Below, in pieces: positions 33,346 to 45,324 of a stretch of DNA of 64,000 nucleotides. Source of the stretch: Tuctoria greenei (lineage: Eukaryota > Streptophyta > Magnoliopsida > Poales > Poaceae); assembly GCA_036927565.1 (NCBI GenBank), contig JAYESD010000010.1, positions 113,986,866 to 114,050,865 of the forward strand, read 5' to 3'. The notes beneath the pieces were generated by a model. That model saw only the letters and a program-made list of their open reading frames with translations. It was not told the DNA's origin and did not search any database. Position 1 is the stretch's first letter. Every line of letters begins with the position of its first letter. The translations under genes were made by a program, and so were the position numbers.

Positions 33346-33836
33346 AGCTGGTATCCGATGATCCCGCTGGAGTAAATAGAGAAAGTCCCCTTCGATGAGA
33401 GAGAGGAGGAGGCGAGGGCCGAAGTCTAGGACCTTGCCAAACATGTGGCTTCTTCGTTCCAGTGGAATTGAGACCGGTGGCCCCCAGGCGGAGCACCATT
33501 GTAACTGGGGATGGCCCCTTTGTAAAAATAACTCTCAATGAATTTGAATTCATGTTTTGCTTGTTGGCTTGTCTTGTGCTTCCCATTATATCGCTCCGAG
33601 TCCATAGATGCGTAAGGGCTTGAAGAATTTTTCCGAGTATGTTAGTTTTTTAGGAACCAACGATCGCACAATTGACATGGCCGATTTGTCGTCAGTTGAC
33701 GTCCTGCCTATGGAACCCCTTAGAGGCACCCTGGTAGACGTGGTCACGTGGCTGGGCACATCTACCAGTTGATCGCAGGATGTCTTCGACGGGCCCCAGC
33801 GGAGCGAGAGAGTTTGGGTGTGGATGGCCTTAGCGG
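33346..33836. other. Tat-A 3' region between extra ORF and tandem array
   Basis: About 490 bp without a credible coding frame. It leads into the first divergent unit of the 70-bp array. Confidence 0.5.
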
Positions 33837-34110
33837 GGCCCCTTCAGGGGCGGCAAGCTTTGACTGAGCAGGCCCCTTGGGTGGTGCCGGAGCTGGCTGC
33901 TCTGGCGTCGCTAACCATCGTCGCAGAAATGTCGATGGCAGGCCCCTTGGGTGGTGCCAGAGCTGGCTGCTCTGGCATTGCCCACCATTATCGTAGAAAC
34001 GTCGATGGCAGGCCCCTTGGGTGGTGCCGGAGCTGGCTGCTCTGGCGTCGCCCACCATCGTCTTAGAAACATCATCATCAAGCCCCCTGGGTGGTGTTGG
34101 AGCTGGCTGC
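33837..34110. repeat. 70-bp tandem array, left block (4 units)
   Basis: The core GGCCCCTTGGGTGGTGCC recurs at 33,871, 33,941, 34,011 and (as AGCCCC) 34,081, exactly 70 bp apart. The last unit is cut by Athila-3 at 34,110 and resumes at 46,551. Confidence 0.92.
34106..34110. repeat. Athila-3 target-site duplication GCTGC (partner 46,551-46,555)
   Basis: A perfect 5-bp duplication. Removing Athila-3 and one copy restores the 70-bp period exactly, which confirms the insertion site. Confidence 0.95.
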
Positions 34111-35333
34111 TGTTGACATTGCTTATGTCACAGATAGAAATCCGCAAGCCACGGAAACTGTCGTGTAACACTTCCCCTTAATAGATTATTCCCAAGGGTA
34201 TCCAAAGAACGTGTGTGCTAATCTTACGATCTAATCCACCCAAGGACACAAAGTTGTTTTGTAGGCAAGGAAGAGAGAGGAATTCAAAGTATTCATTCTA
34301 ATTCACAAGAATTTGCAGTAGCTGCTTGCTTCGGGTACAGATTTACCCCTATCAATACTAGGACGACTCCCGCCAAGGGCCTATGGCATAGCCGAATGTG
34401 GAGGATTACTAAGGACAGATAGGGATGTCACTAGCTACTGCCTACATCTTCAATCTGTGAGTCTATGGGATATTCACTGGTGATTTCTAACCTAAGCACC
34501 ACACTTACGTTCTAAATCACAACTCTAGTTGTTTCGAACACAAAGCTATAACTAGAGCCGCTAATAAATTAAAGCAATGAACCCACAAGTAACAACTTGT
34601 GCATACTACTATGAATTGAGAATCAAATTTGAATTGAATTCAGAAAGGGCTTACTTGAATTGAGTACACCTTTGTAGGGATACAAGTGTAGAAGAGGGAC
34701 TTGACAAGCCAAAGCCTCCTTCTCCTAAACTCTCACCACACTCTCCTTCTACTTGGCAGCCTCTAGGACTACTCTAAACCTTTGGAGTGGTATTCTATTC
34801 TCAAGTTTTGGTGTGTGTGTGAAGTGAGGTGTGGGGTTCTATTTATAGGGGGGAGAAGGGTCAGTTCTCGTGAGCAAGTACGCGCGAATCAGTCACCCAT
34901 GACTTCTTCAAGCCGGGAGGAGCCAACACGTGGCATTTGATCGGGTTTGGCGCCACTCCCTAGTTGGCTAACAAGGGAGGTCGACCGACCTAGTCTCAGC
35001 CCCGTTGGGGCTGTGCTTCCACCAGGTCTCTGCCAGGCTGGTCCTATCCCCTTATGTGAGTGCTACACTATTGTATGGCCTCGTATACTTCTGTTTGTGG
35101 GCCATTTGATCCATGTGATGAAACGTGGCGTCGCCTGATTCGTCAAAATCCAATTTTATGGATTACTCCCTGCATGTCTTGGTATTTTGGGTCTAAATTC
35201 ACCTGCATACAAATAAACACGAACACTTGTGGAATTGGTCAGTTTTCAACCCTACCACTACGTTGTGTTTCCCTTTTATGCACATTATGAGGTGAATTGA
35301 CGATCAAAATATGGCACTTAAGGACCATCAACA
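34111..35333 (-). repeat. Athila-3 3' LTR
   Basis: 1,223 bp, TGTTGA...CAACA termini. An E2F-like TTTGGCGCCA lies at 34,946-34,955, and a diverged dyad (GGTCGACCGACC) follows near 34,980. Confidence 0.9.
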
Positions 35334-36899
35334 AACTCCCCCACACTTAGTCCTTTGCTTGTCCTCGAGTGAAGGCAAAAAAAAAGAACTAAGGTGATGT
35401 CATAAATTTGCTATAAGTTAGAAAAAGGGAATACTAGATATTCTAACTTGTACCTTAATTCATGAATTCCCTTTGTGGAATGTGGCTACCACATCAATCT
35501 TGGGTGTTTGAAGAGTGGAATGGTTGGAATGTAGTTCTCTTGGATCTTCCCCTGCCGAAATGGTCTAACGATTTGCTATATTCGGAAAGTCAAAGAAACA
35601 TTTGCCCTTATCTCTCATTTGGAATCTCTCAAGTCTCTCAAAGTGTATTCATCCTCACCTTGGCATGTTGTGCCAATTGTGTCCCTATACTAAATATGAC
35701 TATATGTGGAGCTTGGTAGGGATAAATGTGGTACACATTGCAATTCATATATTACTAAGTCAAAAACTTGAACCTATGAGAGACTTATGCAACAAACAAA
35801 TTGACAAAGAAAATCCTTGTGCATATGAATGGAATGGATAAAGGTGGACTCCAATGTTTTCTCTCTTTAAGGATGAAACATGACTACTTTCTTTTATTTT
35901 TTCGTAGCCATGTCATCTACTCCTTTTTATTTTTCTAGAGGGACTTTTGATGATAAAAATGTATGGAGTTTCTTTATTGGATGGATGAATGGTGGATGCA
36001 AATTCTCAATGTGAGAAATTTTGCATGAATAGAGTGCACAAGAATTTCTAAGTAAAAAAAGTTCATGCGTGTCACTCAATCGGGTCATGAGTTTTACAAA
36101 GTTCAATGAAAAACAAAGTGGCATATGCATGTGGTTTTTAGGAGTTTGTATCATATGGATTTGATGGGTATTTAAATTTCCAATTAGAGAGTAAGGCAAA
36201 GTTCAAGACTCCAAATTGTGCAAACATCAAAATTAATTTCAAGCAAAGAGATATCTCTTGGAATAACTCATTTACCATATCACACTAGTTAAATACTTAG
36301 ATGACGTGTTTTTCCTACTTTGCTTGTGGGAATCACAAACCATGTAACAGCTGAAATATAAAGTATTCAAACTTTCAGATCTAGCAAAATTTGACTACCA
36401 AGTTTTAAATTTTAACTGTTGAGTTGAATTGATTTCACATATTCAGTATTAAATATTAAACTCAAACAGTAATATAACATGCATATTCAGGGGTAAGAGA
36501 TCCAAACCAAATTTGTGGAGCAAAACAGAGCCGTGCGGGGCCCATAAAAGGTCGGCGGACTAGGGGGTTCAGCTAACCCCCTTCTGGCCCTTCTGTTGCT
36601 CTGTTTCAACGTGTCGAGTTGTATGTTCGGTTACGACGTGTTTCGAGATGCATCACTATTTTAGCACATCGGGATTTGGCGAATTTGGGGTGCCTCCCCC
36701 ACGCTTGTTTCCTGAATTCTTTATTCAACACAAATAAACTAAAAGGGAACTTTACCGGGTTAGATGAACCGGTAAGTTCATTTCATTCAACTCAAAATAT
36801 GGGGATACTTACATTATTCAATCTAAATTTAATGAAATAAAAATTTGGAATAAGACGAAACTAATCTAGTAAGCATCCTATGCGGTAGGGACATCTAAA
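35334..36899 (-). other. Athila-3 3' noncoding region
   Basis: A purine tract (minus strand CTAAGTGTGGGGGAGTTTG, 35,334-35,352) adjoins the LTR. A second GCGTGGGGGAGG lies near 36,694-36,705. The A/T-rich rest matches 10,410-11,832 of Athila-2 and holds no gene. A degraded GGTCGGC-type dyad lies near 36,550. Confidence 0.7.
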
Positions 36900-37736
36900 C
36901 TATGGAGTGTTGTAGATGTCGGGCTTCTCAACGGCATTGCATACGCGCTGCAGCTTGGCGCTCATGCCACGGCGAACACCATCAATCTCCTCCTCTAGGG
37001 ATATAAGTTCATCCTTCAGGTCCACCCTCTCAATGCGCCGTTTAGCCACTAAGTCCGATAGCTTCTTGTTCTCCAAAAGGAGAGAAGCTTACTCCTTAGA
37101 AAGTTGTGCCACTTTAGGGGCACGAAGATATTTCCCGTCGCTGTCCTCAAATTGGCCAGGTGGCCCTCTTATGGCAGGTGGCGAGAGGTGACACCTGATC
37201 TTGGAGGGTGACGAGCCTATCGATTCCTCCATCGCCACATTATCCATTTGCTTGAAAAGGCCTTTTGCATAGCCTCCTTTAGGCTTGCGCACTCCATGGA
37301 TAATGAGGCGGTCTCCCACATGCTCAGGCGAGGTACTCGTAGGTGACTTGTAGTGGTGGCTCACTACGTCACCGTCCTTGGTCTTGAGAGTGTACATGAA
37401 CTCCTCACTAGGCTGCATCTTTGGGAGAGACTCATATTTTTCAGGAAAAAGACGGGTCTTGACTGACTTAAGGCCAGCCGTAGTCGGACAACGTGCAGGT
37501 GTCGTCGACTTCATGGGCGTCCTCCGAGGGGAAAGCGACCGTGCAGCACCACGAGGCGTGGTGCTATGCCCACGCGGAGTCATCGTTGGTGGCGGGATCA
37601 TGGCGAGAGGTACAACATGTAATGTCTTTATGGACTCCAAAGCGAGGGTGGACTTGTCATTGGCCGACGCAATGTCTCCGCTCAGGTTGAAGGTTGAGCT
37701 AGAGAAGGCATGAGGCACAATTGTCTTGTTGGCCAT
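36900..37736 (-). pseudogene. Athila-3 extra ORF downstream of pol, coiled-coil protein, one stop codon
   Basis: ATG at 37,736 (MANKTIVPHAFSSSTFNLSG). 215 codons are open to a TAA at 37,089-37,091, and the same frame continues for 62 codons to TAG at 36,900-36,902. The middle is rich in Pro, Ser, Thr and Arg (TPRGHSTTPRGAARSLSPRR). The C-terminal 60 residues (ENKKLSDLVAKRRIER, LKDELISLEEEIDGVRRG) look like a coiled coil. It sits where some Athila elements carry an env-like ORF, but I see no signal peptide or membrane segment. Athila-2 keeps only its first 30 codons. Function is unknown. Confidence 0.65.
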
Positions 37737-38079
37737 GACTTGGATGGGAGGAACAAGAGATGTGTTTTTTTGGATTGTGCAAGTTTCTCCTCTCTGTTCC
37801 CGTCAATATATAAGCAGGAAAAGTACGATAGCACTGAGAGTCTTTTTGTGGTACGTCAGGAGAGTTCGCACGAAAAAACAGAAAGTCGACGACGCAAGGG
37901 GGAGGTCAGCCGATCCTAGGGTTCGACCGAACCCTTCCTGGCTCCTTTCGAGCTAAGTTTTCGTGGGTTGGCTAAATGGGCCCCATGGAGGAATAATTGG
38001 ATGGGCCCATTAATTGGACGCGGAGAATTTAGACAAAATTTAAAGAAATAGCATGAAAATCAATAAGATTTATCACATT

Positions 38080-39827
38080 AATTTCTTTTTCCGCCTCCTC
38101 CTCATGGGATTCAAGTAATAATTTGAGACGGTGCCCATTCACCTTGAATAGCTAATCATTATCACCTTGGAGTGTTATTGCTCCATGGGATGAGGTTTCT
38201 ACTACAGTGAAGGGTCCTTCCCATTTACTTCTAAGCTTCTCATGTCCAAAGAGTTTAACCCTAGAGTTGAAGAGTAGAACTTTATCTCCAGGTTTGAACT
38301 CTTTAGGCATAATCCTTTTATCGTGCCATCTTTTGGTTCTTTCCTTGTAGATCTTGGCACTATGGTACGCCTTATCTCTCCACTCTTCCAACTCGGAAAG
38401 TTGCTTCAATAAGTGTTTTCCTACTTCGTGAAGGTCCATGTTCCCTCGCTTTATGGCCCAATATGCTCAACATTCCAACTCTACAGGAAGATGACAAGTC
38501 TTCACATAGACAAGTTGGAAAGGAGACAATGCCGATGGGAGTTTTGTAGGCAGTACGGTATGCCCACAATTTGTTGGGTAGATTATGCGTCCATCCCGTC
38601 CCCATTTCTAAGACGGTCTTTTGCAGAATATTCTTAATTTGCTTATTAGATGTTTCTGCTTGAACACTTGTTTGTGGGTGGTATGGGGTAGCAATGTTAT
38701 GCTGGACAACAAGCTCCCTCAAAAAGTTTCAGAAGGTCTTATCTATGAAATGAGAACCTCCATCACTTATGACCATATGGGGAAGTGCCAAAGCATGAGA
38801 ATATGATCTCATGGAACATTTTCCTAGCTTGCTTGGAATCAGCATTTTTGCATGGCAAAGCTTCTACCTATTTTGACACATAATCTACGACCACCAGGAT
38901 ATAATCATAGGACCTAGAGAAAGGTCCCATGAAATCAATACCCAACACATCAAATAATTCCACTTAGAGATTATATGTTAAGGGCATCGCATTGCGAGCT
39001 GAGATTCCTCCATGCTTTTGGCATTTCCAACATCTGCGAATGAATTCTTTTGTATCTTCATACATAGAAGGCCAATAAAATCCACTTTGCCAGATCTTTG
39101 CCTGGGTACGGTAAATACTGTAATGGCCATAATAGGGGCTAGCATGGCATTTCTCAATAATCTTAGTGCCTTCGATTGATGGGATGCACCTTCTAAGAAG
39201 GCCATCGGCACAAACTCGATAGAGGTATGAGTCATCCCAATGGTGTCTACAACTCTCATAGATGAGTTTCTTTTTGTTTTCCCCTGGTGGTACGTATCCT
39301 GTGACCATAAAGTTCATGATATCCGCATACCAAGGGTGAGAGTGAGTCACCTTGAGAAGCATATCATCTCGTGGGAAGTCATTGATAGGAATGTCCACGG
39401 TTTGAGCGACTTTCATATGTGAGAGATGATCTGCCATGGAATTCTCTACTCCTTTCTTATCTTTGATTTCTAAGTCAAACTCTTGGAGTAGGAGAATCCA
39501 ACGGATTAGCCTTGGTTTAGCATCCTTTTTGGTGAGCAAATACTTCAAGACAGCACGATCTGTATAGACTATGACCTTGGCTCCAACTAAATAGGACCTA
39601 AACTTATCAATAGCAAAAACTACAACCAAGAGCCCTTTTTCAGTTTTTGCATAGTTAAGTTGAGCTCCTGTTAGAGTTTTGCTAGCGTAGGCTATTGCAT
39701 GATGTTTTTTTATCTTTGGTTTGGCCTAGGACCGCACCAACAGCAAAATCACTAGCATCACACATGATTTCGAATGGCAGCGTCCAATTGGGAGGTTGAA
39801 TGATTGGAGCTGAGATGAGTGCCTTTT
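38080..39827 (-). pseudogene. Athila-3 pol: RNase H C-part and integrase
   Basis: Minus-strand order: RNase H remnant (FAVGAVLGQTKDK, VYTDRAVLKYLL, VADHL-like SMADHLSHM; about 39,790-39,400); integrase zinc-binding region (HASPYYGHYSIYRT ... CWKCQKHGG, near 39,150-39,020); core fragments with frameshifts (38,950-38,720); then NIATPYHPQTSVQAETSNKQ with the catalytic Glu; and a C-terminal domain (KEFKPGDKVLLFNSRVKLFG, KWEGPFTVV, 38,330-38,190). Between the core halves are stops and frameshifts. The 37,737-38,080 stretch is spacer to the extra ORF. Confidence 0.82.
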
Positions 39828-42625
39828 TGTGACACCCGGTTCCAAAAATGAACCAAGTGAACACATATGTGTGCTCAGGACGTTCAACACACATACACAA
39901 GTGCATTCACAAAAGGATATACAGAAATTTACCACAAAGCAAGATTAATATACCACTTTTATTACACAATTCATAATATCCTCGAATACAAGCTCTAATG
40001 AATATTAATGACAAGTTCAACTAATGCAGTGAAAATCATCTAAACTGAGCAAAGTAAGGAAATAGGCAAAAGGGATAGCGCAGCTCCAATCAACACCACA
40101 AGTAGAGGTGACGACAGACATGACCTAGAACTCTGCGTTATCATCATTATACTCCCAATCCTGACCTACAACTGTTGGTGGGGGAATTGCAAGGGTGAGT
40201 ACATGTCTTACTTAGCAAGTGTGGAAAGTATGACATGTAGCTGATTCAAATGACGAATATAATAAAGACTAAGTGCTAAAAAGTACATTAAAATATTTGA
40301 AAAGCAATATATTATATGTATGTGAAGTAATCCCATCATAAACCATGAAGTTACCATAATACCAGTCCATATGTCATATCCATCGCCATATACCAGATTT
40401 CATCATTACCATTAACCATATTCATTGCCATATGCCATAATACCATAACCAGTACCAAACCATATTATCAACCATAACCCTAACCATAACCATCCCAAAT
40501 TCTAAGTTTCCTTAATCATAGAAGTTGTCCAGGTGCTCTTAACCGGGAGCACGGCTATCATGATAGTTTTAATACTCTGTAGAGTTTGTACCACTTTACC
40601 CACGTGTTTGTGATTTCATCACCCGTCGACGACTAGAGAACCTCCCTTATGCCAAAACACTACCATAGGTGTATGGCCAAGAGATCACAAAATAGCCTTT
40701 ACAAAGGGACTACTAGGTTGTACGGACCCACTGAGGTTTCACCAGTGGCGATGTCTCCAGCTGAGCACATCTTCAACCAAGGGCCCCCTCTTGTGTCATT
40801 CGGATCCCAGAGAGTCCCTCCAACCATATCCAAACCCAAACCGACTCCCCTTCCCCGGTGCACCAAATGATCCATGCAATACTAGCAATACTCTAATCAA
40901 TCAGCTACGCCGCACCCATACTTGGCCTCGTGGTGGCACTGTTGTCCTGGCTTATTCTCGCATGAACCATTCCTAAGATCTAAGTCAAGCAAACCATCAT
41001 AACATCCAACCCATCCACATACCAAGCTTGCTTAGATCACCCTTTACCATATCATATTGACCAGTTCATATTAACCATAATCTCATTAATACATAGTTAA
41101 ATAGTATAATTGTTTTCACATTGCAATTAATTAAGTGAAGCAAAAAGGTAAAAAGCCCTTCTCGACTCTCTACCATGAATTCCAGGTGAGAAGGGTGGTT
41201 AAACAAAGCTAGTAAACTTCCTATCATAGGATTCCCATTAATTTGACACAAGCATGCAATTTTGAAAACAAAACATTTATTTTAGAAATAGGATCAATAT
41301 GTTCAAGGATACTTGTCATGATCTTGGGCTTGATTAGGGTCAAAGACTTCAAACTCCCGGTGCTGGAGAACCTCCACGGCACTCTCTAGTGCAAATCTGT
41401 CTAAACCGCGCAATAAACATACAAGACAAGAATCACAATCAATAAGTGCACATATATTACTCAATATGTCATGATACGCACAATTAATGCAAATGCAAAG
41501 CAAAAATACTTAATGAGTTGTTAATGATATTTACTAACTAGTTATAATATCTTTTAACAAGTTTGAACAGGTTTGGAATTGATTCGAACCAATTTAGATT
41601 TAATTCAACAGGAAATAGATCACAAAATCGGACAAGTTTGCCCTTCGCAGGAACAGTGAATTAGGGTTTTCTAGATCCACGTGAATTTGGAAAAATGGGG
41701 TTGAATTCACGTGAGAAAGAGGGAGTAGAAGATGTATCAGGTGTTTAGAACTCCGAAGAATCAAGAGTTTTGGAGGCAACACTTGGATCTTGATGATCTC
41801 GGGTTGATGAAGAACTTGATGGAGAATTGTTGTTGAAGAACGAAAACTCGATGAAGATCTTGATGACTTGATCCTCTTTCGTTTCCTCCTCTTCTTCTTC
41901 TTGCTCGGGATCTCCTTCTCCCTCCTCGACGGCGGTTCTTCACGAACTAGCGTTTGTGGACTTTCAATTGAGGCAAAAGGATGTTAAGTCAAGGGGTGGG
42001 GTTGTTTATATAAGGGTGGAGGCTAGGGTTCGATGGATTCGAGTTAGGGGAGGGTGGAGGCCGGTGTGGGGTCCCACATGGGCTCCAAAAAGAGTTAGAC
42101 ACGTCGTCCTTAGGCCCACTTAAGGTAAAACCCAACAACATGTCATGAAACAAAAGATCAACTCAGAGTCGCGATTTACTGGACAAGTCCAAAAAGGGAT
42201 GGACTAGTCCGAAGATCGATAGAGGCAAAAACGGACAAGTCCGGACTATATCGGACAAGTCCGAACTTGGTTAGAGGAAAATCAGACAAGTGTGGCCAAA
42301 ACCGGACAAGTCCGATTTTAGTCAGAAGAAAAACAGACAAGTCCGCTGGAATACCGGACAAGTCAGGACAAGTCCATAGACATAGCAAAATTTCCAAGGA
42401 ATTGGAATACCGGACTAGTCCGCAGCAAAAATAGACTAGTATGATGGAGGTCAGAGAGAAATCGGACTAGTCCGCACCAAAAACAGACTAGTCCGTACTT
42501 CCCAGAATTCTTAAGTGCACTTTCGCTCTGAATTCATTTTAAACTTGTTCCTTTTTGTGTGGATTAATGTTAGACATATATTATAATGTATGCAATGCAT
42601 GATGGATGAAAATGAGGGTATCACA
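39828..42625 (-). repeat. Solo LTR of the Tekay family inside Athila-3
   Basis: 2,798 bp, TGTGACACCC...GGGTATCACA, flanked by a perfect TSD CTTTT (39,823-39,827 and 42,626-42,630). There is no internal sequence, PBS or purine tract. It is the same family as 800-3,625 and 26,248-29,095, including the palindrome array (42,175-42,500). Solo LTRs arise by recombination between the two LTRs of one insertion. Confidence 0.95.
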
Positions 42626-44300
42626 CTTTTTGAGTGTATCAAATGATGTAAGGCATTCATCATCGAAATCAAAGGGAGATTCCTTAGCTAGTAGGTTAGT
42701 GAGGGGTCTAGCGACTTTTGAGAAGTCTTTAATAAATCGCCGATAGAACCCCGCATGACCAAGAAAGCTGCAGATTCCCTTAACATTGATAGGAGGTGGA
42801 AGTTTTTCAATGACCTTGATTTTTGCTTTGTCCACTTCTATCCCTCTACCGGACATTAAGTGTCCAAGAACGATGCCTTCACGGACCATGAAATGACACT
42901 TTTTCCCAATTAAGTACAAGGTCCTTCTCTTGGCATCTTTGTAAGACCTTGTCTAAATTTTCCAGACAATGATTAAAAGTTTTCCCATAGATGGAGAAAT
43001 CGTCCATGAAAACTTCCATGATCTCTTCGCCCATGTCAGAAAAGATAGACATTATGCATCTTTGAAAAGAGGCAGGAGCATTACTTTGATCGTCGGGATG
43101 GATTGGGATTTGATGATACCCCGAATACCCATCAAGGAAACAAAAGTAGGAGTGTTTTGCCAACTTCTCTAACATCTAATCGATGAAGGGTAGTGGAAAA
43201 TGATCCTTCCTTGTAGCCTTGTTAAGTTTTTGGTAATCAATGCACATCCTCCAACCCGTGACGGTTCGTTGAGGAATTAATTCATTTTTGTCATTTTGAA
43301 TGACCGTCATACCTCCCTTCTTAGGAGCTACTTGAACTGGGCTGACCCATTCACTATGAGGGACATGGTAGATAATCCCGACATGCAGAAGTTTCAAGAC
43401 TTCCTTCTTGACAACTTCTCGTATCGCATTATTCAATCGCCTTTGAGGTTCCCTTGAGGGGACACTCTCGGGGTCAATAGGAATGCGATGGGTGCATAAT
43501 GCTAGACTAATCCCCTTGAGATCCTCCAGTGAACAACCATAAATAGCTCTATGCTTTTCTAACATGGCAATGTGTTTGAGTATCTCATCATCTGAAAGCT
43601 TGTCACTTATGATGACAGGAGCTTCTAAATCGTCAGTTATAAAGGCATAACGTAGGCCTAGAGGTAGAATTTTTAACTCAACAGGAGGTTTTGGGAAGAA
43701 CTCTTCTTTTGGTAATTCAGTTGCCTCCTGAAATTCGTCCTCCTCTTGGATGAAATCTCCTTCTCCTTCAATTTCAGGGTGTGCTAAGTATTGAAGAGCT
43801 CTAACCTCCTCTAAAGGCTCGTCTTGGATGGAGATACTACAGATGTGTTCTTAGAACACAGAATAGGAATAGAGAACTTTCTCCCTCAAAGTTTGACATT
43901 GAGGTTTCCTTCCAAGAGAATTTCCATGAGAAATTTCTCAATAGGAATCCCGATCGTAATGTTGAAATCTTGGATTTCGAACACATAGAAACTAGAATTG
44001 CCTCAATATCTTTGTGTCTTACAGACACCTGTTGCAAAACCCTGCATCCTTCAAGGATGTTTCCGAAAGAATCTCGGAAGGATTTACATGTTGGTGCCAA
44101 CGGCACATCGCCCAGAATGGCGAGAGTACAAGAATAAGAAATGAGATTTGCTCCAACAGTGGGTTGTATATGACCTTCATTGGTGTCTCTCTAATAAAGC
44201 ATAGAATAGTTGCCAAAGGTGAGGTCATCCGAAGAATTTCGGGTGATCGCTCAACTTTCACAGTCCATTCCCTACTAAGAATAGAGGTTAACTCCTTGAC
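42626..44300 (-). pseudogene. Athila-3 protease and reverse transcriptase
   Basis: Protease-region fragments lie at 44,300-43,840 (frameshifted). RT: LCTHRIPIDPESVPSREPQR, HSEWVSPVQVAPKKGGM, GWRMCIDYQKLNKATRKDHF, a stop at 43,173-43,175, FLDGYSGYHQIPIHPDDQS, then directly NAPASFQRC. Compared with Athila-2, 63 bp (21 codons, including the SFGLC motif) are deleted at 43,081-43,084. The catalytic VFMDDFSIYG box is present near 43,000, then GHAGFYRRFIKDFSKVARPL up to the solo LTR. Confidence 0.85.
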
Positions 44301-45218
44301 CGTCTATTGGATGAACACTCCATCAGGTGGGTCAGGTGGAGTTAATGGCAATGATAGTTTCCTATGGCAACATTACTTCGAGGTATTTCCAAAATCTTCA
44401 AATATCTCCTCCTTGAAGTAGAAGGGAAACGTTGAAGGTTGAATTTCTTCTTCCTTCATAGCTTCGAGTTCGGGAGAGGATTCCTCCGGCATGGTTTGGG
44501 ATAAGAAAGAGATAGATTCTTCCTTGTCCATGGATTTATCCTCAGATCTTGACACTAATTCCTCTTCAGGGGGCTCATTAAGACCCATAATGAAGGAGGG
44601 TTTTTCTAGAGTTCGGTGTAGAAGATCCTTGCCTTCTTCCGGCGTCTTTTAGAGAAAAGATCCTCTAGCTGTAATGTCAAGATATAGGGCAGACTCTTTG
44701 TTCAATCCCATATAGAAGTGTTGCTAGAGCAACAGATTAGGGATGAAAAAATCTGGGACAGAATTTCTCAAAAGAGAAAATCTATCCCAAGCTGCACCTA
44801 TAGATTCCTTCTCCATCTGCTGGAAGCATATTACTTCCGTAAGGAAACAATTCGGGCAATTGGAAAAAAATCAAGACAAAAATATGTCATTTTATTCACT
44901 CCAATTTCTGTTTGTTTTCCCAACGTTGTGGTTGTACCATTGTTTGGCTTTTTCTTTAAGGGAAAAATGAAACAACTTCCATTTGAGAGTTTCTTGCGTC
45001 ATACCCTTGATTATAAGGCATGAACACAATTGTTTGAAATCTCTTAGATGGTGGTAAGGGTTTTCACAATCCGTTCCTAAGAATGATTGCTCCTGAACCA
45101 TGGCTATAAAGCCAGTGCGAAGTTCATAGCTAGTAGAACAGATGGGTTCTGCCGACGGCGGTGGCTCCCAGAACTTGCCCATTGGAGCAGAATATGAAAG
45201 AATGATGGGCTGCTCCAT
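44300..45218 (-). pseudogene. Athila-3 gag
   Basis: ATG at 45,218 (MEQPIILSYSAPMGKF). Order: PPSAEP, SYELRTGF, FLGTDCENPYHHLRDFKQL, LKWKLFHFSLKEKAKQW, then a stop near 44,892. Later pieces include ESIGAAWDRFSLL-like and MGLNEPPEEELVSRSED (44,588-44,373). Several stops and frameshifts make it non-functional. Confidence 0.82.
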
Positions 45219-45294
45219 ATATGTAGCGATGGTAAGAAAAGGAAAGATAAGAAGATAGATACGAGGGTGAAAAAGGTTCAAAGATTCACAACAA

Positions 45295-45316
45295 CCGTTC
45301 CTCGACAGCGGTGCCA
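45295..45316 (-). other. Athila-3 primer-binding site (tRNA-Asp type, diverged)
   Basis: The minus strand begins TGGCACCGCTGTCGAGGAAC, a tRNA-Asp complement with a few changes, 8 bp inside the LTR. Confidence 0.75.
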
Positions 45317-45324
45317 GAAATGCT

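Noticed and set aside
36900..37736. env-like gene of Athila
   Set aside because: The position fits, but no signal peptide, transmembrane segment or Cys pattern is seen. It is kept as an unknown coiled-coil ORF.
39828..42625. A second full Tekay element inside Athila-3
   Set aside because: There is only one LTR, directly flanked by the TSD CTTTT on both sides, with no internal sequence. It is a solo LTR.
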